From Salinimicrobium terrae DSM 17865 (GTDB lineage Bacteria; Bacteroidota; Bacteroidia; Flavobacteriales; Flavobacteriaceae), in NCBI RefSeq assembly GCF_000424665.1, contig NZ_KE384223.1, forward strand, positions 1-64,000: 64,000 bases of DNA, in the 5' to 3' direction. This document shows, piece by piece, positions 43,880-52,551 of this stretch (within the stretch, counting starts at the first letter, position 1; the number at the start of each line of letters is the position of its first letter). The position numbers and the translations under genes are program-made. Below the pieces are notes generated by a model, which did not search any database, was not told the DNA's origin, and was given only the letters and a program-made list of their open reading frames with translations.

Positions 43880-44479
43880 CCACACAAATGCTACTCCCAC
43901 CTGAGGAATAAAGCCCAGCATTAGCCCGATTCCTAATTCACTATAAGAGTGTGCTCCATAATGTAAGCGGGAAGAGGCGGTGAGACCGGTAATGGCTATT
44001 AAAAAACTGATTGTGTAAATCAGGTTGAGATCAAAATGTAGGCTTAAAAAAATCAGGAAGAGGGTGAGCCCCCCCAAACCCATCATGTGGAGGCTAACTT
44101 TAATGTTAGCGAGGAGAAAGAATAAAGCTAATAGTGCAGAGAACATTATTCCTAGAAAGAAATAATACAACGCAGAGTAATCAAAGGTGTTCAGGACATA
44201 TCTTAGTACCACTAAATCAAGTACGGCATAAAATAATAAGGGTAACTTTCTCTCCCCTATCTCTTTTAAATGATGGTCATTTACCTTGCCCAGGGTTTTA
44301 AGCATATAAACAAAAACTACTGGAATGAAAATGGTCATTATGGCAATTGCCAAAAGCTTGGCTTTAACGATCTCCAGAGGGAAGAACCGGGGTGTAACCA
44401 GAAAATATATCAAAGTTCCCGCAAAAGGCATCCAAATGGGGTGAAACAGAAAAGAAGCAGACTTAAGAAGTAACTTCAT
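43874..44479 (-). CDS. PAP2-superfamily-like membrane protein
   Basis: The 201-residue protein has about six membrane helices. PAP2-type motifs are recognisable but altered: ERKLPLLF (for K-x6-RP), KVSLHMMG (for PSGH), and SRLHYGAHSYSEL (for SR-x5-H-x3-D, with Glu for Asp). It may therefore be a lipid phosphatase or a catalytically changed relative. Its ATG shares bases with the rpoN stop codon (TAATG), so it is translationally coupled to sigma-54. Confidence 0.75.
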   Translation of the reverse strand: MKLLLKSASFLFHPIWMPFAGTLIYFLVTPRFFPLEIVKAKLLAIAIMTIFIPVVFVYMLKTLGKVNDHHLKEIGERKLPLLFYAVLDLVVLRYVLNTFDYSALYYFFLGIMFSALLALFFLLANIKVSLHMMGLGGLTLFLIFLSLHFDLNLIYTISFLIAITGLTASSRLHYGAHSYSELGIGLMLGFIPQVGVAFVWL

Positions 44480-45939
44480 TAAATTTCCTTTCGAAGGCGG
44501 GCAACGGGAATATCCAGTTGTTCCCTATATTTTGCTACAGTACGGCGTGCAATGGGATAACCTTTTTCCTTGAGCATTTTTGCCAGCTTCTCATCTGTAA
44601 GTGGTTTTCTCTTGTTCTCGTCTTCAATGGTCATTTCCAGGATCTTTTTGATCTCTTTTGTTGAGACGTCTTCTCCCTGGTCATTCTTCATGGATTCCGA
44701 AAAGAAATCTTTAATAAGTTTTGTGCCGTAAGGTGTATCTACATATTTGCTGTTGGCTACCCGCGAAACTGTAGAGACATCCATGTCGATCTCGTCTGCA
44801 ATGTCCTTAAGGATCATTGGTTTCAAATTCCTTTCATCTCCTGTAAGGAAATATTCTTTTTGATAATTCATAATTGAGCTCATTGTTACAAACAAGGTGG
44901 TTTGCCGCTGTTTAATGGCCTCTATGAACCATTTTGCGGCATCCAGCTTTTGCTTTATGAACATCACCGCATCTTTCTGTGCTTTGCTCTTTTCCTTCGA
45001 TTCCTTATACCCCTTCAGCATTTCACTGTAATCCTTAGAGACATGCATTTCAGGTGCATTTCTGCCGTTAAGGCTTAGCTCCAGTTCCCCTTCTGCTATT
45101 TTGATCGTAAAATCGGGGATCACGTGTTCTACCGCCCGGGTATTTCCGGCATAGGCTCCCCCGGGTTTGGGGTTAAGGTGTTCTATTACATCAATTGCAT
45201 TCCTAAGTTCTTCTTCGGAAATATCATGCTTGGAGAGCAATTTCTGATAATGTTTCTTGCTGAACTGATCAAAGGACTTTTCGATGATATCCTTAGCAAG
45301 GCTTACAGATTTTGTTTGCTCCTTTCGGTTTAGCTGAATTGACAAACACTCCTGAAGACTTCTTGCGCCTACTCCGGCGGGATCCAGTTCATGCACATAT
45401 TTAAGCACTTTCTCAACAGTATCTTCATCGGTATAAACGTTTTGAGTAAAAGCAAGGTCATCAACAATATCCTGTACAGATCTTCTTATATAGCCGCTTT
45501 CATCTACACTTCCTACCAGGAATTCGGCAATTTCTTCCTCAGATTCATCCAGGCGAAGGGTACTTAACTGAGTTTTTAAATATTGAGTAAAAGAGGTACC
45601 CGAGGCATAAGGCACTTGTCTGTCTTCATCATCTGCACTGTAATTATTGGCCTGCAACCGGTAATTTGGTATCTCATCATCGCTTAAATACTCGTCTACA
45701 TCAATATCGGCTTCAATACTCTCGTTGCCCGGATCCTCATCCTGATAGTCATCCCTTTCGAAATCCTCCTCGTACTCTTCATTATCTTCTTTTCCGCCTT
45801 CAAGTGCAGGGTTCTCTTCCATCTCTTGCTTAAGCCTCTGCTCAAAAGCCTGCGTAGGAAGCTGGATAAGCTTCATCAACTGAATTTGCTGAGGGGAGAG
45901 CTTTTGAGATAACTTAAAGTTTAACTGCTGTTTTAGCAT
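44479..45939 (-). CDS. rpoN: RNA polymerase sigma-54 factor
   Basis: The 486-residue sigma factor has region I (LKQQLNFKLSQKLSPQQIQLMKLIQLP, residues 2-28) and an acidic region II (about 45-95). The core-binding domain and the C-terminal RpoN box ARRTVAKYRE (near residue 468) follow. It directs transcription from -24/-12 promoters under AAA+ activators; no activator gene is in the window. It is followed by a coupled PAP2-like gene and preceded by the asnS terminator. Confidence 0.97.
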   Translation of the reverse strand: MLKQQLNFKLSQKLSPQQIQLMKLIQLPTQAFEQRLKQEMEENPALEGGKEDNEEYEEDFERDDYQDEDPGNESIEADIDVDEYLSDDEIPNYRLQANNYSADDEDRQVPYASGTSFTQYLKTQLSTLRLDESEEEIAEFLVGSVDESGYIRRSVQDIVDDLAFTQNVYTDEDTVEKVLKYVHELDPAGVGARSLQECLSIQLNRKEQTKSVSLAKDIIEKSFDQFSKKHYQKLLSKHDISEEELRNAIDVIEHLNPKPGGAYAGNTRAVEHVIPDFTIKIAEGELELSLNGRNAPEMHVSKDYSEMLKGYKESKEKSKAQKDAVMFIKQKLDAAKWFIEAIKQRQTTLFVTMSSIMNYQKEYFLTGDERNLKPMILKDIADEIDMDVSTVSRVANSKYVDTPYGTKLIKDFFSESMKNDQGEDVSTKEIKKILEMTIEDENKRKPLTDEKLAKMLKEKGYPIARRTVAKYREQLDIPVARLRKEI

Positions 45940-45969
45940 ATAGTTTCGGGCTTTTTATAAAAATAAAAA

Positions 45970-46005
45970 AAACAATCTACAAACGTAAACGAACGTAGAT
46001 TGTTT
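45970..46005 (-). terminator. Terminator of asnS
   Basis: AAACAATCTAC (45970-45980) and GTAGATTGTTT (45995-46005) form an 11-bp stem. The A-rich segment before it gives U-rich RNA on the minus strand, 27 nt after the asnS stop. Confidence 0.85.
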
Positions 46006-46031
46006 ATGAGTACTTTAGGATGTGGAAAATT

Positions 46032-47474
46032 TTAAAATTCGGCGTTAAGCGGAGTTCTGGGATAAGGAATTACATCTCTTATGTTCCCCATTCCAGTGGC
46101 GAACTGCACCAGTCTTTCGAATCCAAGCCCAAAACCACTATGGACACATGTTCCAAATCTACGTGTATCAAGATACCACCAAAGCTCCTTTTCATCGATA
46201 TCAAGAGCCTGCATCTTTTTTTGCAACACCTCAAGACGTTCTTCCCTTTGTGAGCCACCTACAATTTCTCCTATTCCGGGGAAGAGGATGTCCATGGCCC
46301 GCACGGTTTTTCCATCTTCATTTAAACGCATGTAAAAGGCCTTTATATTGGCAGGATAGTCAAAAAGGATCACCGGGCACTTAAAGTGCTTTTCTACCAG
46401 GTAGCGCTCGTGTTCACTTTGTAGATCGGCTCCCCATTCTTCTATAATATAATTGAATTTCTTCTTTTTATTTGGTTTTGAATTCTTCAGAATATCGATA
46501 GCCTCGGTATAGCTTACTCTTTTAAAGTTGTTTTCAATAACAAACTTCAGCTTTTCGGTAAGGTTCATTGGGCTTCTTTCTGCTTCCGGCTTTGACTTGT
46601 CTTCATTGGCCAGGCGCTCTTCAAGAAATGCAAGATCATCTTTGCAGTTGTCCAAAATGTATTTTAGGACATATTTTATAAATTTTTCGGCTATGTCCAT
46701 GTTTCCGGCCAGGTCACAAAAAGCCATTTCGGGCTCCACCATCCAGAATTCTGCGAGATGTCTGGAAGTATTCGAATTCTCTGCCCTAAATGTAGGTCCA
46801 AAAGTATATATCTGTCCCAAACCTAAAGCGTAAGTCTCTCCCTCAAGCTGCCCGGAAACTGTAAGGTTAGTTTCTTTTCCGAAGAAATCTTCCCTGTAAT
46901 TTACAGATCCATCTTCGTTCCTCGGAACATTGTCAAGATCAAAAGAAGTGACTTTAAACATTTCCCCGGCCCCTTCGGCATCACTTCCGGTAATGATCGG
47001 AGTATTTACGAAATGAAAATTATTTTCCTGAAAATAGCTGTGAATAGCGAACGCCAGTTTGGACCTTAGTCTCATCACTGCACCAAAAGTGTTTGTCCTG
47101 ACTCTTAAGTGAGCCTGTTCTCTAAGCTTTTCAAAGGAATGTCTTTTTGGAGAAAGAATTGTTAATTTAACTTCTTCCGGATCTGCATCGCCAAGAATTT
47201 CTACAGAATTTGCCTGCACTTCAACTTTTTGTCCGCTGCCCTGGCTTTCTACCAGCGTTCCCTTCACCTTTATGGCAGCACCAACTGTGATACGTCTAAG
47301 GGTATCTTCACTTAATTTTTCGTAGTCAACGACACATTGGAGGTTGTTAATGGTAGAGCCGTCATTGAGGGCGATAAACCGGTTGCTCCTAAAGGACCTA
47401 ACCCACCCGTTGACTACTACTTCCTGTAAATACTGAGTGCTTTCTAAAAGTTCTGCAACTTTTCCTGTAATCAT
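46032..47474 (-). CDS. asnS: Asparaginyl-tRNA synthetase
   Basis: The 480-residue class IIb enzyme charges tRNA-Asn. The OB fold opens with [21 protein letters not shown]. Motif 2 is [26 protein letters not shown], and motif 3 is [18 protein letters not shown] near the C-terminus. ...[12 protein letters not shown] is the typical AsnRS ending. With AsnRS present, the organism does not rely only on the transamidation route. A good promoter lies upstream. Confidence 0.98.
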   Translation of the reverse strand: MITGKVAELLESTQYLQEVVVNGWVRSFRSNRFIALNDGSTINNLQCVVDYEKLSEDTLRRITVGAAIKVKGTLVESQGSGQKVEVQANSVEILGDADPEEVKLTILSPKRHSFEKLREQAHLRVRTNTFGAVMRLRSKLAFAIHSYFQENNFHFVNTPIITGSDAEGAGEMFKVTSFDLDNVPRNEDGSVNYREDFFGKETNLTVSGQLEGETYALGLGQIYTFGPTFRAENSNTSRHLAEFWMVEPEMAFCDLAGNMDIAEKFIKYVLKYILDNCKDDLAFLEERLANEDKSKPEAERSPMNLTEKLKFVIENNFKRVSYTEAIDILKNSKPNKKKKFNYIIEEWGADLQSEHERYLVEKHFKCPVILFDYPANIKAFYMRLNEDGKTVRAMDILFPGIGEIVGGSQREERLEVLQKKMQALDIDEKELWWYLDTRRFGTCVHSGFGLGFERLVQFATGMGNIRDVIPYPRTPLNAEF

Positions 47475-47492
47475 TTTTTTCTATTTGAAGGA

Positions 47493-47523
47493 CAAAGATA
47501 ATTTTTCCGCACTTGCCTTACAA
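47493..47523 (-). promoter_or_regulatory. Promoter of asnS
   Basis: On the minus strand TTG (47521-47523), a 20-nt spacer and TATCTTTG (47493-47500) fit the consensus, 18 nt before the ATG. Confidence 0.7.
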
Positions 47524-47672
47524 GTAATTAAATGCAGGTCCCCGGCAAAAAAGAAGAATGAAAATTACCTTTTTGGATACTTTGCGGGGTTGTTATAGTA
47601 TTTTTCTGGAAACCCACCAATTTGGTAGTTATAGTGAGGACAGAGATTATAAATAGAGAATCCCGAGCAGAA

Positions 47673-47699
47673 AAAAAGCGGCTGAAAAAGCCGCTTTTT
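47673..47699 (-). terminator. Terminator of pyrH-frr
   Basis: AAAAAGCGGCT (47673-47683) and AGCCGCTTTTT (47689-47699) form a perfect 11-bp stem with a 5-nt loop and A/T tracts on both sides, 28 nt after the frr stop. Confidence 0.92.
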
Positions 47700-47727
47700 G
47701 AAAGGTATAAAAGATATGATTCCTGAG

Positions 47728-48282
47728 TTAAACAGTCATGATCTCTTTTTCTTTTACTGCCAGAATTTTGTCAATTCTTTCAATATAGGTGTCGGTGAGC
47801 TCCTGAATCTCAGCTTCAGCAGATTTTTGAAGATCTTCAGAAATATCGAGTTTTTTGATCTCCTGGTTGGCGTTCTTACGATCGTTACGCACCCCAATCT
47901 TTGCGTCTTCAGCTTCAGCTTTTGCCTGTTTAGCCAGTTCGCGGCGACGTTCCTCTGTTAAAGGGGGAACATTAATGATCACACTGTCTCCATTATTCAT
48001 GGGATTGAACCCAAGGTTTGCCTGCATGATCCCTTTTTCAATAGCGGTAATCAGGCTCTTCTCGAACGGCTGAATGGTAAGGGTGCGGGCATCTGGCGTA
48101 TTTACATTGGCCACCTGGTTTAGAGGAGTCTGGCTTCCGTAATAATCCACTCTTACACTGCCAAGCATAGCCGGAGTTGCTTTTCCGGCCCGAATATTTA
48201 AAAGTTGTTTCTCCAGGTGAAGAATGGCTTGATCCATTGCTTCTTTTGCGCTATCAATAATAAAATCTAACTCGTCGTTCAT
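47728..48282 (-). CDS. frr: Ribosome recycling factor
   Basis: The 184-residue two-domain protein splits post-termination ribosomes together with EF-G. It has the family features HLEKQLLNIRAGKATPAML (helix 1), the hinge/domain II with YYGSQTPLNQVANVN...TIQPFE, and IPPLTEERRRELAK-type helix 2 (here VPPLTEERRRELAKQAK). Length is standard. It is 28 nt after pyrH in the same direction. Confidence 0.98.
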   Translation of the reverse strand: MNDELDFIIDSAKEAMDQAILHLEKQLLNIRAGKATPAMLGSVRVDYYGSQTPLNQVANVNTPDARTLTIQPFEKSLITAIEKGIMQANLGFNPMNNGDSVIINVPPLTEERRRELAKQAKAEAEDAKIGVRNDRKNANQEIKKLDISEDLQKSAEAEIQELTDTYIERIDKILAVKEKEIMTV

Positions 48283-48310
48283 TTTAAAAACTTTATTAAT
48301 CTTTTTTGTT

Positions 48311-49018
48311 CTAAAAATTCACTTTGGTACCTATTGTTTCTCCTGTTACAACCTTTTCAAGATTTCCAGGTTTATTCATATCAAAAACAATAATAGGTAA
48401 TTTATTTTCCTGGCTAAGAGTGAAGGCAGTGGTATCCATAACTTTTAATCCCTTGGTAAGAACTTCGTCAAAGCTAATGAAATCGAACTTTGTTGCCTTC
48501 TTATCTATTTCGGGATCTGCAGTATAGATTCCGTCAACTCGGGTGCCTTTAAGGATTACATCGGCGTGGATCTCAATAGCCCGCAATACTGCTGCTGAAT
48601 CTGTCGTGAAATATGGGTTTCCTGTGCCACCTCCAAATATTACCACCCGACCTTTCTCCAGGTGACGCATGGCTTTTCTTCTAATAAAAGGCTCTGCTAC
48701 TTCATTGATCTTTATTGCCGACTGAAGTCTTGTCTGGATACCTGCATCTTCAAGAGCAGATTGTAGTGCCAGCCCGTTTATTACGGTTGCCAACATCCCC
48801 ATATGATCACCGGTTACCCGATCCATACCGCGACTAGCGCCTGCTACACCTCTAAAGATATTACCGCCACCAATGACAATGGCCACTTCAACTCCTTTAT
48901 CGGTAACTACTTTTATTTCCTGTGCATATTCGGCTAAACGTTCGGGGTCGATCCCATATTGGCGGTTGCCCATGAGGGCTTCGCCCGAAAGTTTTAGTAA
49001 GATTCTTTTGTAATGCAT
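48311..49018 (-). CDS. pyrH: UMP kinase
   Basis: The 235-residue amino-acid-kinase-fold enzyme phosphorylates UMP to UDP. Key segments are [12 protein letters not shown] (residues 5-16), [28 protein letters not shown] and [14 protein letters not shown]. Length is standard for bacterial PyrH, which acts as a GTP-activated, UTP-inhibited hexamer. It forms an operon with frr. A TAGTTTTG -7 box lies 23 nt upstream. Confidence 0.98.
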   Translation of the reverse strand: MHYKRILLKLSGEALMGNRQYGIDPERLAEYAQEIKVVTDKGVEVAIVIGGGNIFRGVAGASRGMDRVTGDHMGMLATVINGLALQSALEDAGIQTRLQSAIKINEVAEPFIRRKAMRHLEKGRVVIFGGGTGNPYFTTDSAAVLRAIEIHADVILKGTRVDGIYTADPEIDKKATKFDFISFDEVLTKGLKVMDTTAFTLSQENKLPIIVFDMNKPGNLEKVVTGETIGTKVNF

Positions 49019-49040
49019 CTATGTGATTTGATGGGTTGTG

Positions 49041-49048
49041 CAAAACTA
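49041..49048 (-). promoter_or_regulatory. -7 box TAGTTTTG for pyrH-frr
   Basis: An exact TAnnTTTG match on the minus strand lies 23 nt before the pyrH ATG. It shows that pyrH-frr can be transcribed separately from tsf. Confidence 0.45.
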
Positions 49049-49163
49049 AGGAATTTATTAATGTGATGGGAGCGACAAAAAAGATTATTGAAGCGGGCTA
49101 ACAGTGAGGATCAATTTTTTATATTTTTATTAACTGTAATTATATTTCATAAGCACAACTGCA

Positions 49164-49535
49164 ATGAATAGAGCCGCTATTTTGAAGACTTTATTAATTC
49201 TGGTCCTGTTTGCTTCAATTTCCTGTGACAAGGATGAACAATTGGAAGGATCCCTGTCTGGAGAATGGAGTGAGGTGGAACCGGTGAGGGACCGTACTAC
49301 ATTAATTTTTACATCCGGGAACAGACTCACACGAATAGACGGAGAAGGTAATGAGGAATATTTAAAATATGAGATCAAAGATGACTCCATCCTTTTAAGT
49401 TTGGCCAGTGGGCAGGAGGGAACCAGCGAACTATTTTTTCAGAAGCCGGAGCAGGGAAGATTGAGGATAGGAAATCTTTACCCTTCCATTCCGGAAAACC
49501 AAGAAGTGATTCTGGTGTTCGAAAGAGTAAAATAA
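49164..49535 (+). CDS. Small hypothetical lipoprotein
   Basis: This 123-residue protein has a lipoprotein signal (LILVLFASISC, Cys21) followed by a small beta-rich domain (SLSGEWSEVEPVRDRTTLIFTSGNR) of lipocalin-like or DUF-type character. The family is not recognised. It lies on the plus strand between tsf and pyrH, breaking the usual order of translation genes, and ends near a perfect 14-bp inverted repeat. Confidence 0.75.
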   Translation: MNRAAILKTLLILVLFASISCDKDEQLEGSLSGEWSEVEPVRDRTTLIFTSGNRLTRIDGEGNEEYLKYEIKDDSILLSLASGQEGTSELFFQKPEQGRLRIGNLYPSIPENQEVILVFERVK

Positions 49536-49537
49536 TA

Positions 49538-49568
49538 ACCCTTTCAGGGTTCAGAACCCTGAAAGGGT
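49538..49568. repeat. Perfect 14-bp inverted repeat (possible terminator)
   Basis: ACCCTTTCAGGGTT (49538-49551) and AACCCTGAAAGGGT (49555-49568) are exact reverse complements around CAG, starting 3 nt after the lipoprotein stop. No T tract follows. Each arm contains a smaller CCCT/AGGG dyad. Confidence 0.7.
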
Positions 49569-49579
49569 GGAGAACAAAA

Positions 49580-49605
49580 AACCCGCTCCTTTTCAGAAGC
49601 GGGTT
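49580..49605 (-). terminator. Terminator of rpsB-tsf
   Basis: AACCCGCT (49580-49587) and AGCGGGTT (49598-49605) form an 8-bp stem with a 10-nt loop; the A run before it gives the U tract on minus-strand RNA, 24 nt after the tsf stop. Confidence 0.88.
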
Positions 49606-49628
49606 CTTAATTTTTATTAGGTAAGTGC

Positions 49629-50453
49629 TTATCCTAAAGCAACTCTTTCAAAACCTACAACTTTAAGGTTAGCATCTTCAGACTTCACATATTCAGCAAC
49701 AGACATTTTGCTGTCTTTGATGTAATCCTGGTTAACAAGAGTGTTGTCTTTGAAGAAACGCTTGATTTTACCTTTTGCGATATTATCCAACATTTCTTCC
49801 GGCTTACCTTCCTGTCTCAATTGATCTTTAGCGATCTCGATCTCCTTCTCAACAACAGATTGGTCAACACCTTCTTCGTTAAGCGCAACAGGATTCATTG
49901 CAGCTGCCTGCATAGAAACGTTTTTCGCAACTTCTTCAGCGTTATCAGTCTTTTGTGAAAGTCCTGTAAGAACCGCAATTTTGTTACCTGCGTGGATATA
50001 AGAACCTACGAATGGTGCTTCTAGAGTTTTAAAGGCACCTATCTCAATCTTTTCTCCAATAACTCCGGTTTGCTCAGTCAATTTATCCTGAACAGTGATC
50101 CCTTTGTAATCTTTAGAAAGTAATTCCTCTTTAGAGTTTACATTCATAGCAAGATCAGCGAAGTCTTCAGCCAACTGTATATAAGATTCGTTTTTAGCAA
50201 CGAAGTCAGTTTCACAGTTAAGAGAAATGATAACTCCTCTACTGTTGTCTGCATTGACCTTTGCGATAGCAACACCTTCAGATGATTCTCTGTCGGCACG
50301 GTTTGCAGCAACTTTTTGTCCTTTTTTACGAAGGATCTCGATTGCTGAATCAAAATCTCCATTTGCTTCTACTAGTGCTTTTTTACAATCCATCATTCCG
50401 GCACCGGTAGCTTGTCTAAGTTTATTTACTTCTGCGGCGGTTATATTAGCCAT
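49629..50453 (-). CDS. tsf: Elongation factor Ts
   Basis: The 274-residue nucleotide-exchange factor for EF-Tu has an N-terminal UBA-like domain (VNKLRQATGAGMMDCKKALVEANGDFDSAIEILRKKG). The core motif is CETDFVAKNESY (about residues 79-90), followed by the dimerisation/exchange subdomains and NKIAVLTGLSQ. Length is within the bacterial range. It follows rpsB by 89 nt in the same direction. Confidence 0.98.
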   Translation of the reverse strand: MANITAAEVNKLRQATGAGMMDCKKALVEANGDFDSAIEILRKKGQKVAANRADRESSEGVAIAKVNADNSRGVIISLNCETDFVAKNESYIQLAEDFADLAMNVNSKEELLSKDYKGITVQDKLTEQTGVIGEKIEIGAFKTLEAPFVGSYIHAGNKIAVLTGLSQKTDNAEEVAKNVSMQAAAMNPVALNEEGVDQSVVEKEIEIAKDQLRQEGKPEEMLDNIAKGKIKRFFKDNTLVNQDYIKDSKMSVAEYVKSEDANLKVVGFERVALG

Positions 50454-50542
50454 AGTTTAAAATGTTTTTTATAAATGAATAAGTCGTCTAGTTCAATTCA
50501 GGAGAAAGAAACCAAACGACTCATAGATTAATTTATGAAATT

Positions 50543-51445
50543 CTATTCTTCCTCGCCTTCGTTAGAACGTGCATCGGCTAAAGTCTCTTTTTTAGACTCT
50601 AGTTTTACATCTTCCTGAGCTTCCTTCATGTCTTTTTTATCCTGTGGATCTGTAGACGGAACTTCAGTTTCTAATTTTGGTTTTCTTGGCTTAGGAGTTC
50701 TTTTTGCAGGTTTTTCTTCTGAAGAATCTTCTTCTTTACCTTCTTTTCCTGAAGCTTTTCTTTCAGAAAGACCTTCTACGATAGAATCAGCAACGTAAGA
50801 AACAACTTTACTAATTGATTTTGAAGCATCATCATTTGCAGGGATCACATAATCCACATCTCTTGGATCTGAATTGGTGTCAACCATTGCAAAAATTGGA
50901 ATGTTTAATTTTTGAGCTTCTTTAACCGCGATGTGTTCACGAGTGATGTCTACTACGAATAGAGCACCCGGAAGGCGGCTCATTTCTGAAATAGAACCTA
51001 AGTTTTTCTCTAACTTAGCTCTTAAACGATCTACTTGTAAGCGTTCTTTCTTAGAAAGAGTGTTGAAAGTACCGTCTTTCTTCATCCTGTCGATAGAAGC
51101 CATTTTCTTAACAGCTTTACGAATAGTGATGAAGTTAGTCAACATACCACCAGGCCATCTTTCGGTGATGTAAGGCATGTTAGCTCTTTCGGCTTGTTCA
51201 GCAACAATTTCTTTTGCTTGTTTCTTGGTAGCTACGAAGAGTATTTTTCTACCACTGGCTGCAATTTTGCTAAGCGCGTCTCCGGCTTCCTGCATTTTAG
51301 CAGCACTTTTATAAAGGTTGATGATGTGAATCCCGTTGCGCTCCATGTATATATAGGGAGCCATGTTTGGATTCCATCTTCTTGTGAGGTGACCAAAGTG
51401 TACACCTGCATCAAGTAATTCTTTTACTTCTACTTTGTTTGCCAT
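50543..51445 (-). CDS. rpsB: 30S ribosomal protein S2 with long charged tail
   Basis: The 300-residue S2 has a standard core (1-225: LLDAGVHFGHLTRRWNPNMAPYIY, ATKKQAKEIV, RWPGGMLTNF, PGALFVVDI, DTNSDP, IPANDDA). A C-terminal tail of about 70 residues, very rich in Lys, Glu, Pro and Ser, follows. Most bacterial S2 proteins end near 240-255. S2 helps shape the mRNA exit and S1 binding region of the 30S subunit. The mRNA leader (51446-51622) is structured. tsf follows. Confidence 0.98.
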   Translation of the reverse strand: MANKVEVKELLDAGVHFGHLTRRWNPNMAPYIYMERNGIHIINLYKSAAKMQEAGDALSKIAASGRKILFVATKKQAKEIVAEQAERANMPYITERWPGGMLTNFITIRKAVKKMASIDRMKKDGTFNTLSKKERLQVDRLRAKLEKNLGSISEMSRLPGALFVVDITREHIAVKEAQKLNIPIFAMVDTNSDPRDVDYVIPANDDASKSISKVVSYVADSIVEGLSERKASGKEGKEEDSSEEKPAKRTPKPRKPKLETEVPSTDPQDKKDMKEAQEDVKLESKKETLADARSNEGEEE

Positions 51446-51483
51446 TTTTGTAATAGTTTACGTTCTGTTGAGATAGCAACAAC

Positions 51484-51567
51484 CAGGTGGCGATATAAAA
51501 TCTGGCCCTGATCGTTTAGATGCTAAACTAACCACCGGCACTTCTTCAAATGTAACTCCGGAGTAAC
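51484..51567 (-). promoter_or_regulatory. Structured rpsB leader (possible autoregulatory element)
   Basis: Between rpsI and rpsB there are three dyads: GTTTAG/CTAAAC around ATG (51514-51528), an enclosing GGTGG/CCACC (51486-51490 with 51532-51536, extended by CC/GG), and GTAACTCC/GGAGTAAC (51552-51567). Such nested stems in front of a ribosomal protein gene suggest feedback by S2 or an attenuator. No known motif was matched. Confidence 0.4.
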
Positions 51568-51596
51568 AACAAAAATCTTATGATTTATATGAACTT

Positions 51597-51617
51597 TTTG
51601 GTGCTTTCAACACCAAA
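51597..51617. other. Hairpin after rpsI
   Basis: TTTGGTG (51597-51603) and CACCAAA (51611-51617) form a 7-bp stem 5 nt after the rpsI stop. No clear U tract follows on the minus strand, so it may only attenuate or protect RNA ends. Confidence 0.45.
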
Positions 51618-51622
51618 TAATA

Positions 51623-52009
51623 TTAACGTTTAGAGAACTGGAATTTCTTACGAGCTTTCTTCTGACCGAATTTCTTACGTTCAACCATTCTTGGGTCTCT
51701 TGTAAGTAAACCTTCGGGCTTAAGAGTGCTTCTGTTCTCGGCATCCAACTCTACCATAGCTCTGGAAAGGGCAAGGCGAATAGCTTCTGCCTGTCCTGTG
51801 ATCCCGCCACCGTAAACGTTTACTTTGATGTCAAAGCTTTCGTTGTTTCCGGTCATGTTAAGTGGTTGTCTTACCTTGTACTGAAGCGTGCTTGTAGAGA
51901 AGTAATCCTTAACGTCTTTTTTGTTTACAGTGATGTTACCGCTTCCTGTAGAAACGTACACACGTGCAACTGCCGTTTTTCTACGGCCAATTTTGTGAAT
52001 AACTTCCAT
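51623..52009 (-). CDS. rpsI: 30S ribosomal protein S9
   Basis: The 128-residue S9 begins with the typical IGRRKTAVARVYV segment and has NMTGNNESFDIKVNVYGGGITGQAEAIRLALSRA. It ends in the basic tail KARKKFQFSKR, which reaches the P-site tRNA. Its ATG overlaps the rplM stop by one base (TAATG), the usual coupling of this pair. Confidence 0.98.
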   Translation of the reverse strand: MEVIHKIGRRKTAVARVYVSTGSGNITVNKKDVKDYFSTSTLQYKVRQPLNMTGNNESFDIKVNVYGGGITGQAEAIRLALSRAMVELDAENRSTLKPEGLLTRDPRMVERKKFGQKKARKKFQFSKR

Positions 52010-52464
52010 TACTTAAGATCGTTTAAGTTAATAGTTTTTGGTTTTTGTGCCTGTAGGTCATGTTCTGATCCTGCAAAAACTCTTAGGTTACGGAAAAGAT
52101 CTGCACCAAGTTTGTTCTTTGGTAGCATTCCTTTTACTGCATTTTCCACCAGTCTCTCAGGACCTTTGGTGAATAATTCCGAAGCAGTTAAACTTCTTTG
52201 ACCCCCAGGATAGCCGGTGTGGCGAATGTACTCTTTAGAGTCCCATTTCTTTCCTGTTAAGTTGATTTTCTCGGCATTAATAACAACTACGTTATCACCG
52301 CAATCAACGTGTGGGGTAAAATTAGCTTTAAACTTTCCTCTTAGTAGCTTTGCTACTACAGAAGAAAGGCGGCCAAGGGCCTGTCCATCAGCGTCTACAA
52401 CAACCCACTCCTTATTGACAGTGGCTTTGTTGGCAGAAACCGTTTTGTAGCTTAATGTGTCCAC
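52009..52464 (-). CDS. rplM: 50S ribosomal protein L13
   Basis: The 151-residue L13 has the family core: WVVVDADGQALGRLSSVVAKLLRGK, FTPHVDCGDNVVVINAEKI, and KGMLPKNKLGADLFRNLRVFAGSEHDLQAQKP. It is an early assembly protein of the large subunit. It heads the rplM-rpsI(-rpsB-tsf) set and has an excellent promoter with a hairpin at the predicted 5' end of the mRNA. Confidence 0.98.
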   Translation of the reverse strand: MDTLSYKTVSANKATVNKEWVVVDADGQALGRLSSVVAKLLRGKFKANFTPHVDCGDNVVVINAEKINLTGKKWDSKEYIRHTGYPGGQRSLTASELFTKGPERLVENAVKGMLPKNKLGADLFRNLRVFAGSEHDLQAQKPKTINLNDLK

Positions 52465-52500
52465 ACTAATTAAATTTACTTAATAATTAAACATTCCATT

Positions 52501-52551
52501 CCCTGCATAAAACAGGGGTGCAAATGTACAATTATAAATTTATATTACAAA
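52501..52551 (-). promoter_or_regulatory. rplM promoter with 5'-terminal hairpin
   Basis: On the minus strand TTTG (52548-52551), a 19-nt spacer and TACATTTG (52521-52528) match the consensus exactly. The predicted start of transcription falls at a CCCTG/CAGGG hairpin (52501-52517), so the mRNA would begin with a stem. The rest of the gene-free stretch to 52841 shows only the next gene's -7 box. Confidence 0.65.

Noticed and set aside
47557-47658. 32-codon plus-strand frame starting ATGAAAATTACC
   Set aside because: It has no promoter, no hydrophobic or domain pattern, and sits between two minus-strand genes.
49538-49568. Perfect inverted repeat considered as an insertion-sequence end
   Set aside because: There is no second copy or transposase nearby, and the arms fold on themselves as a hairpin just after a stop codon.
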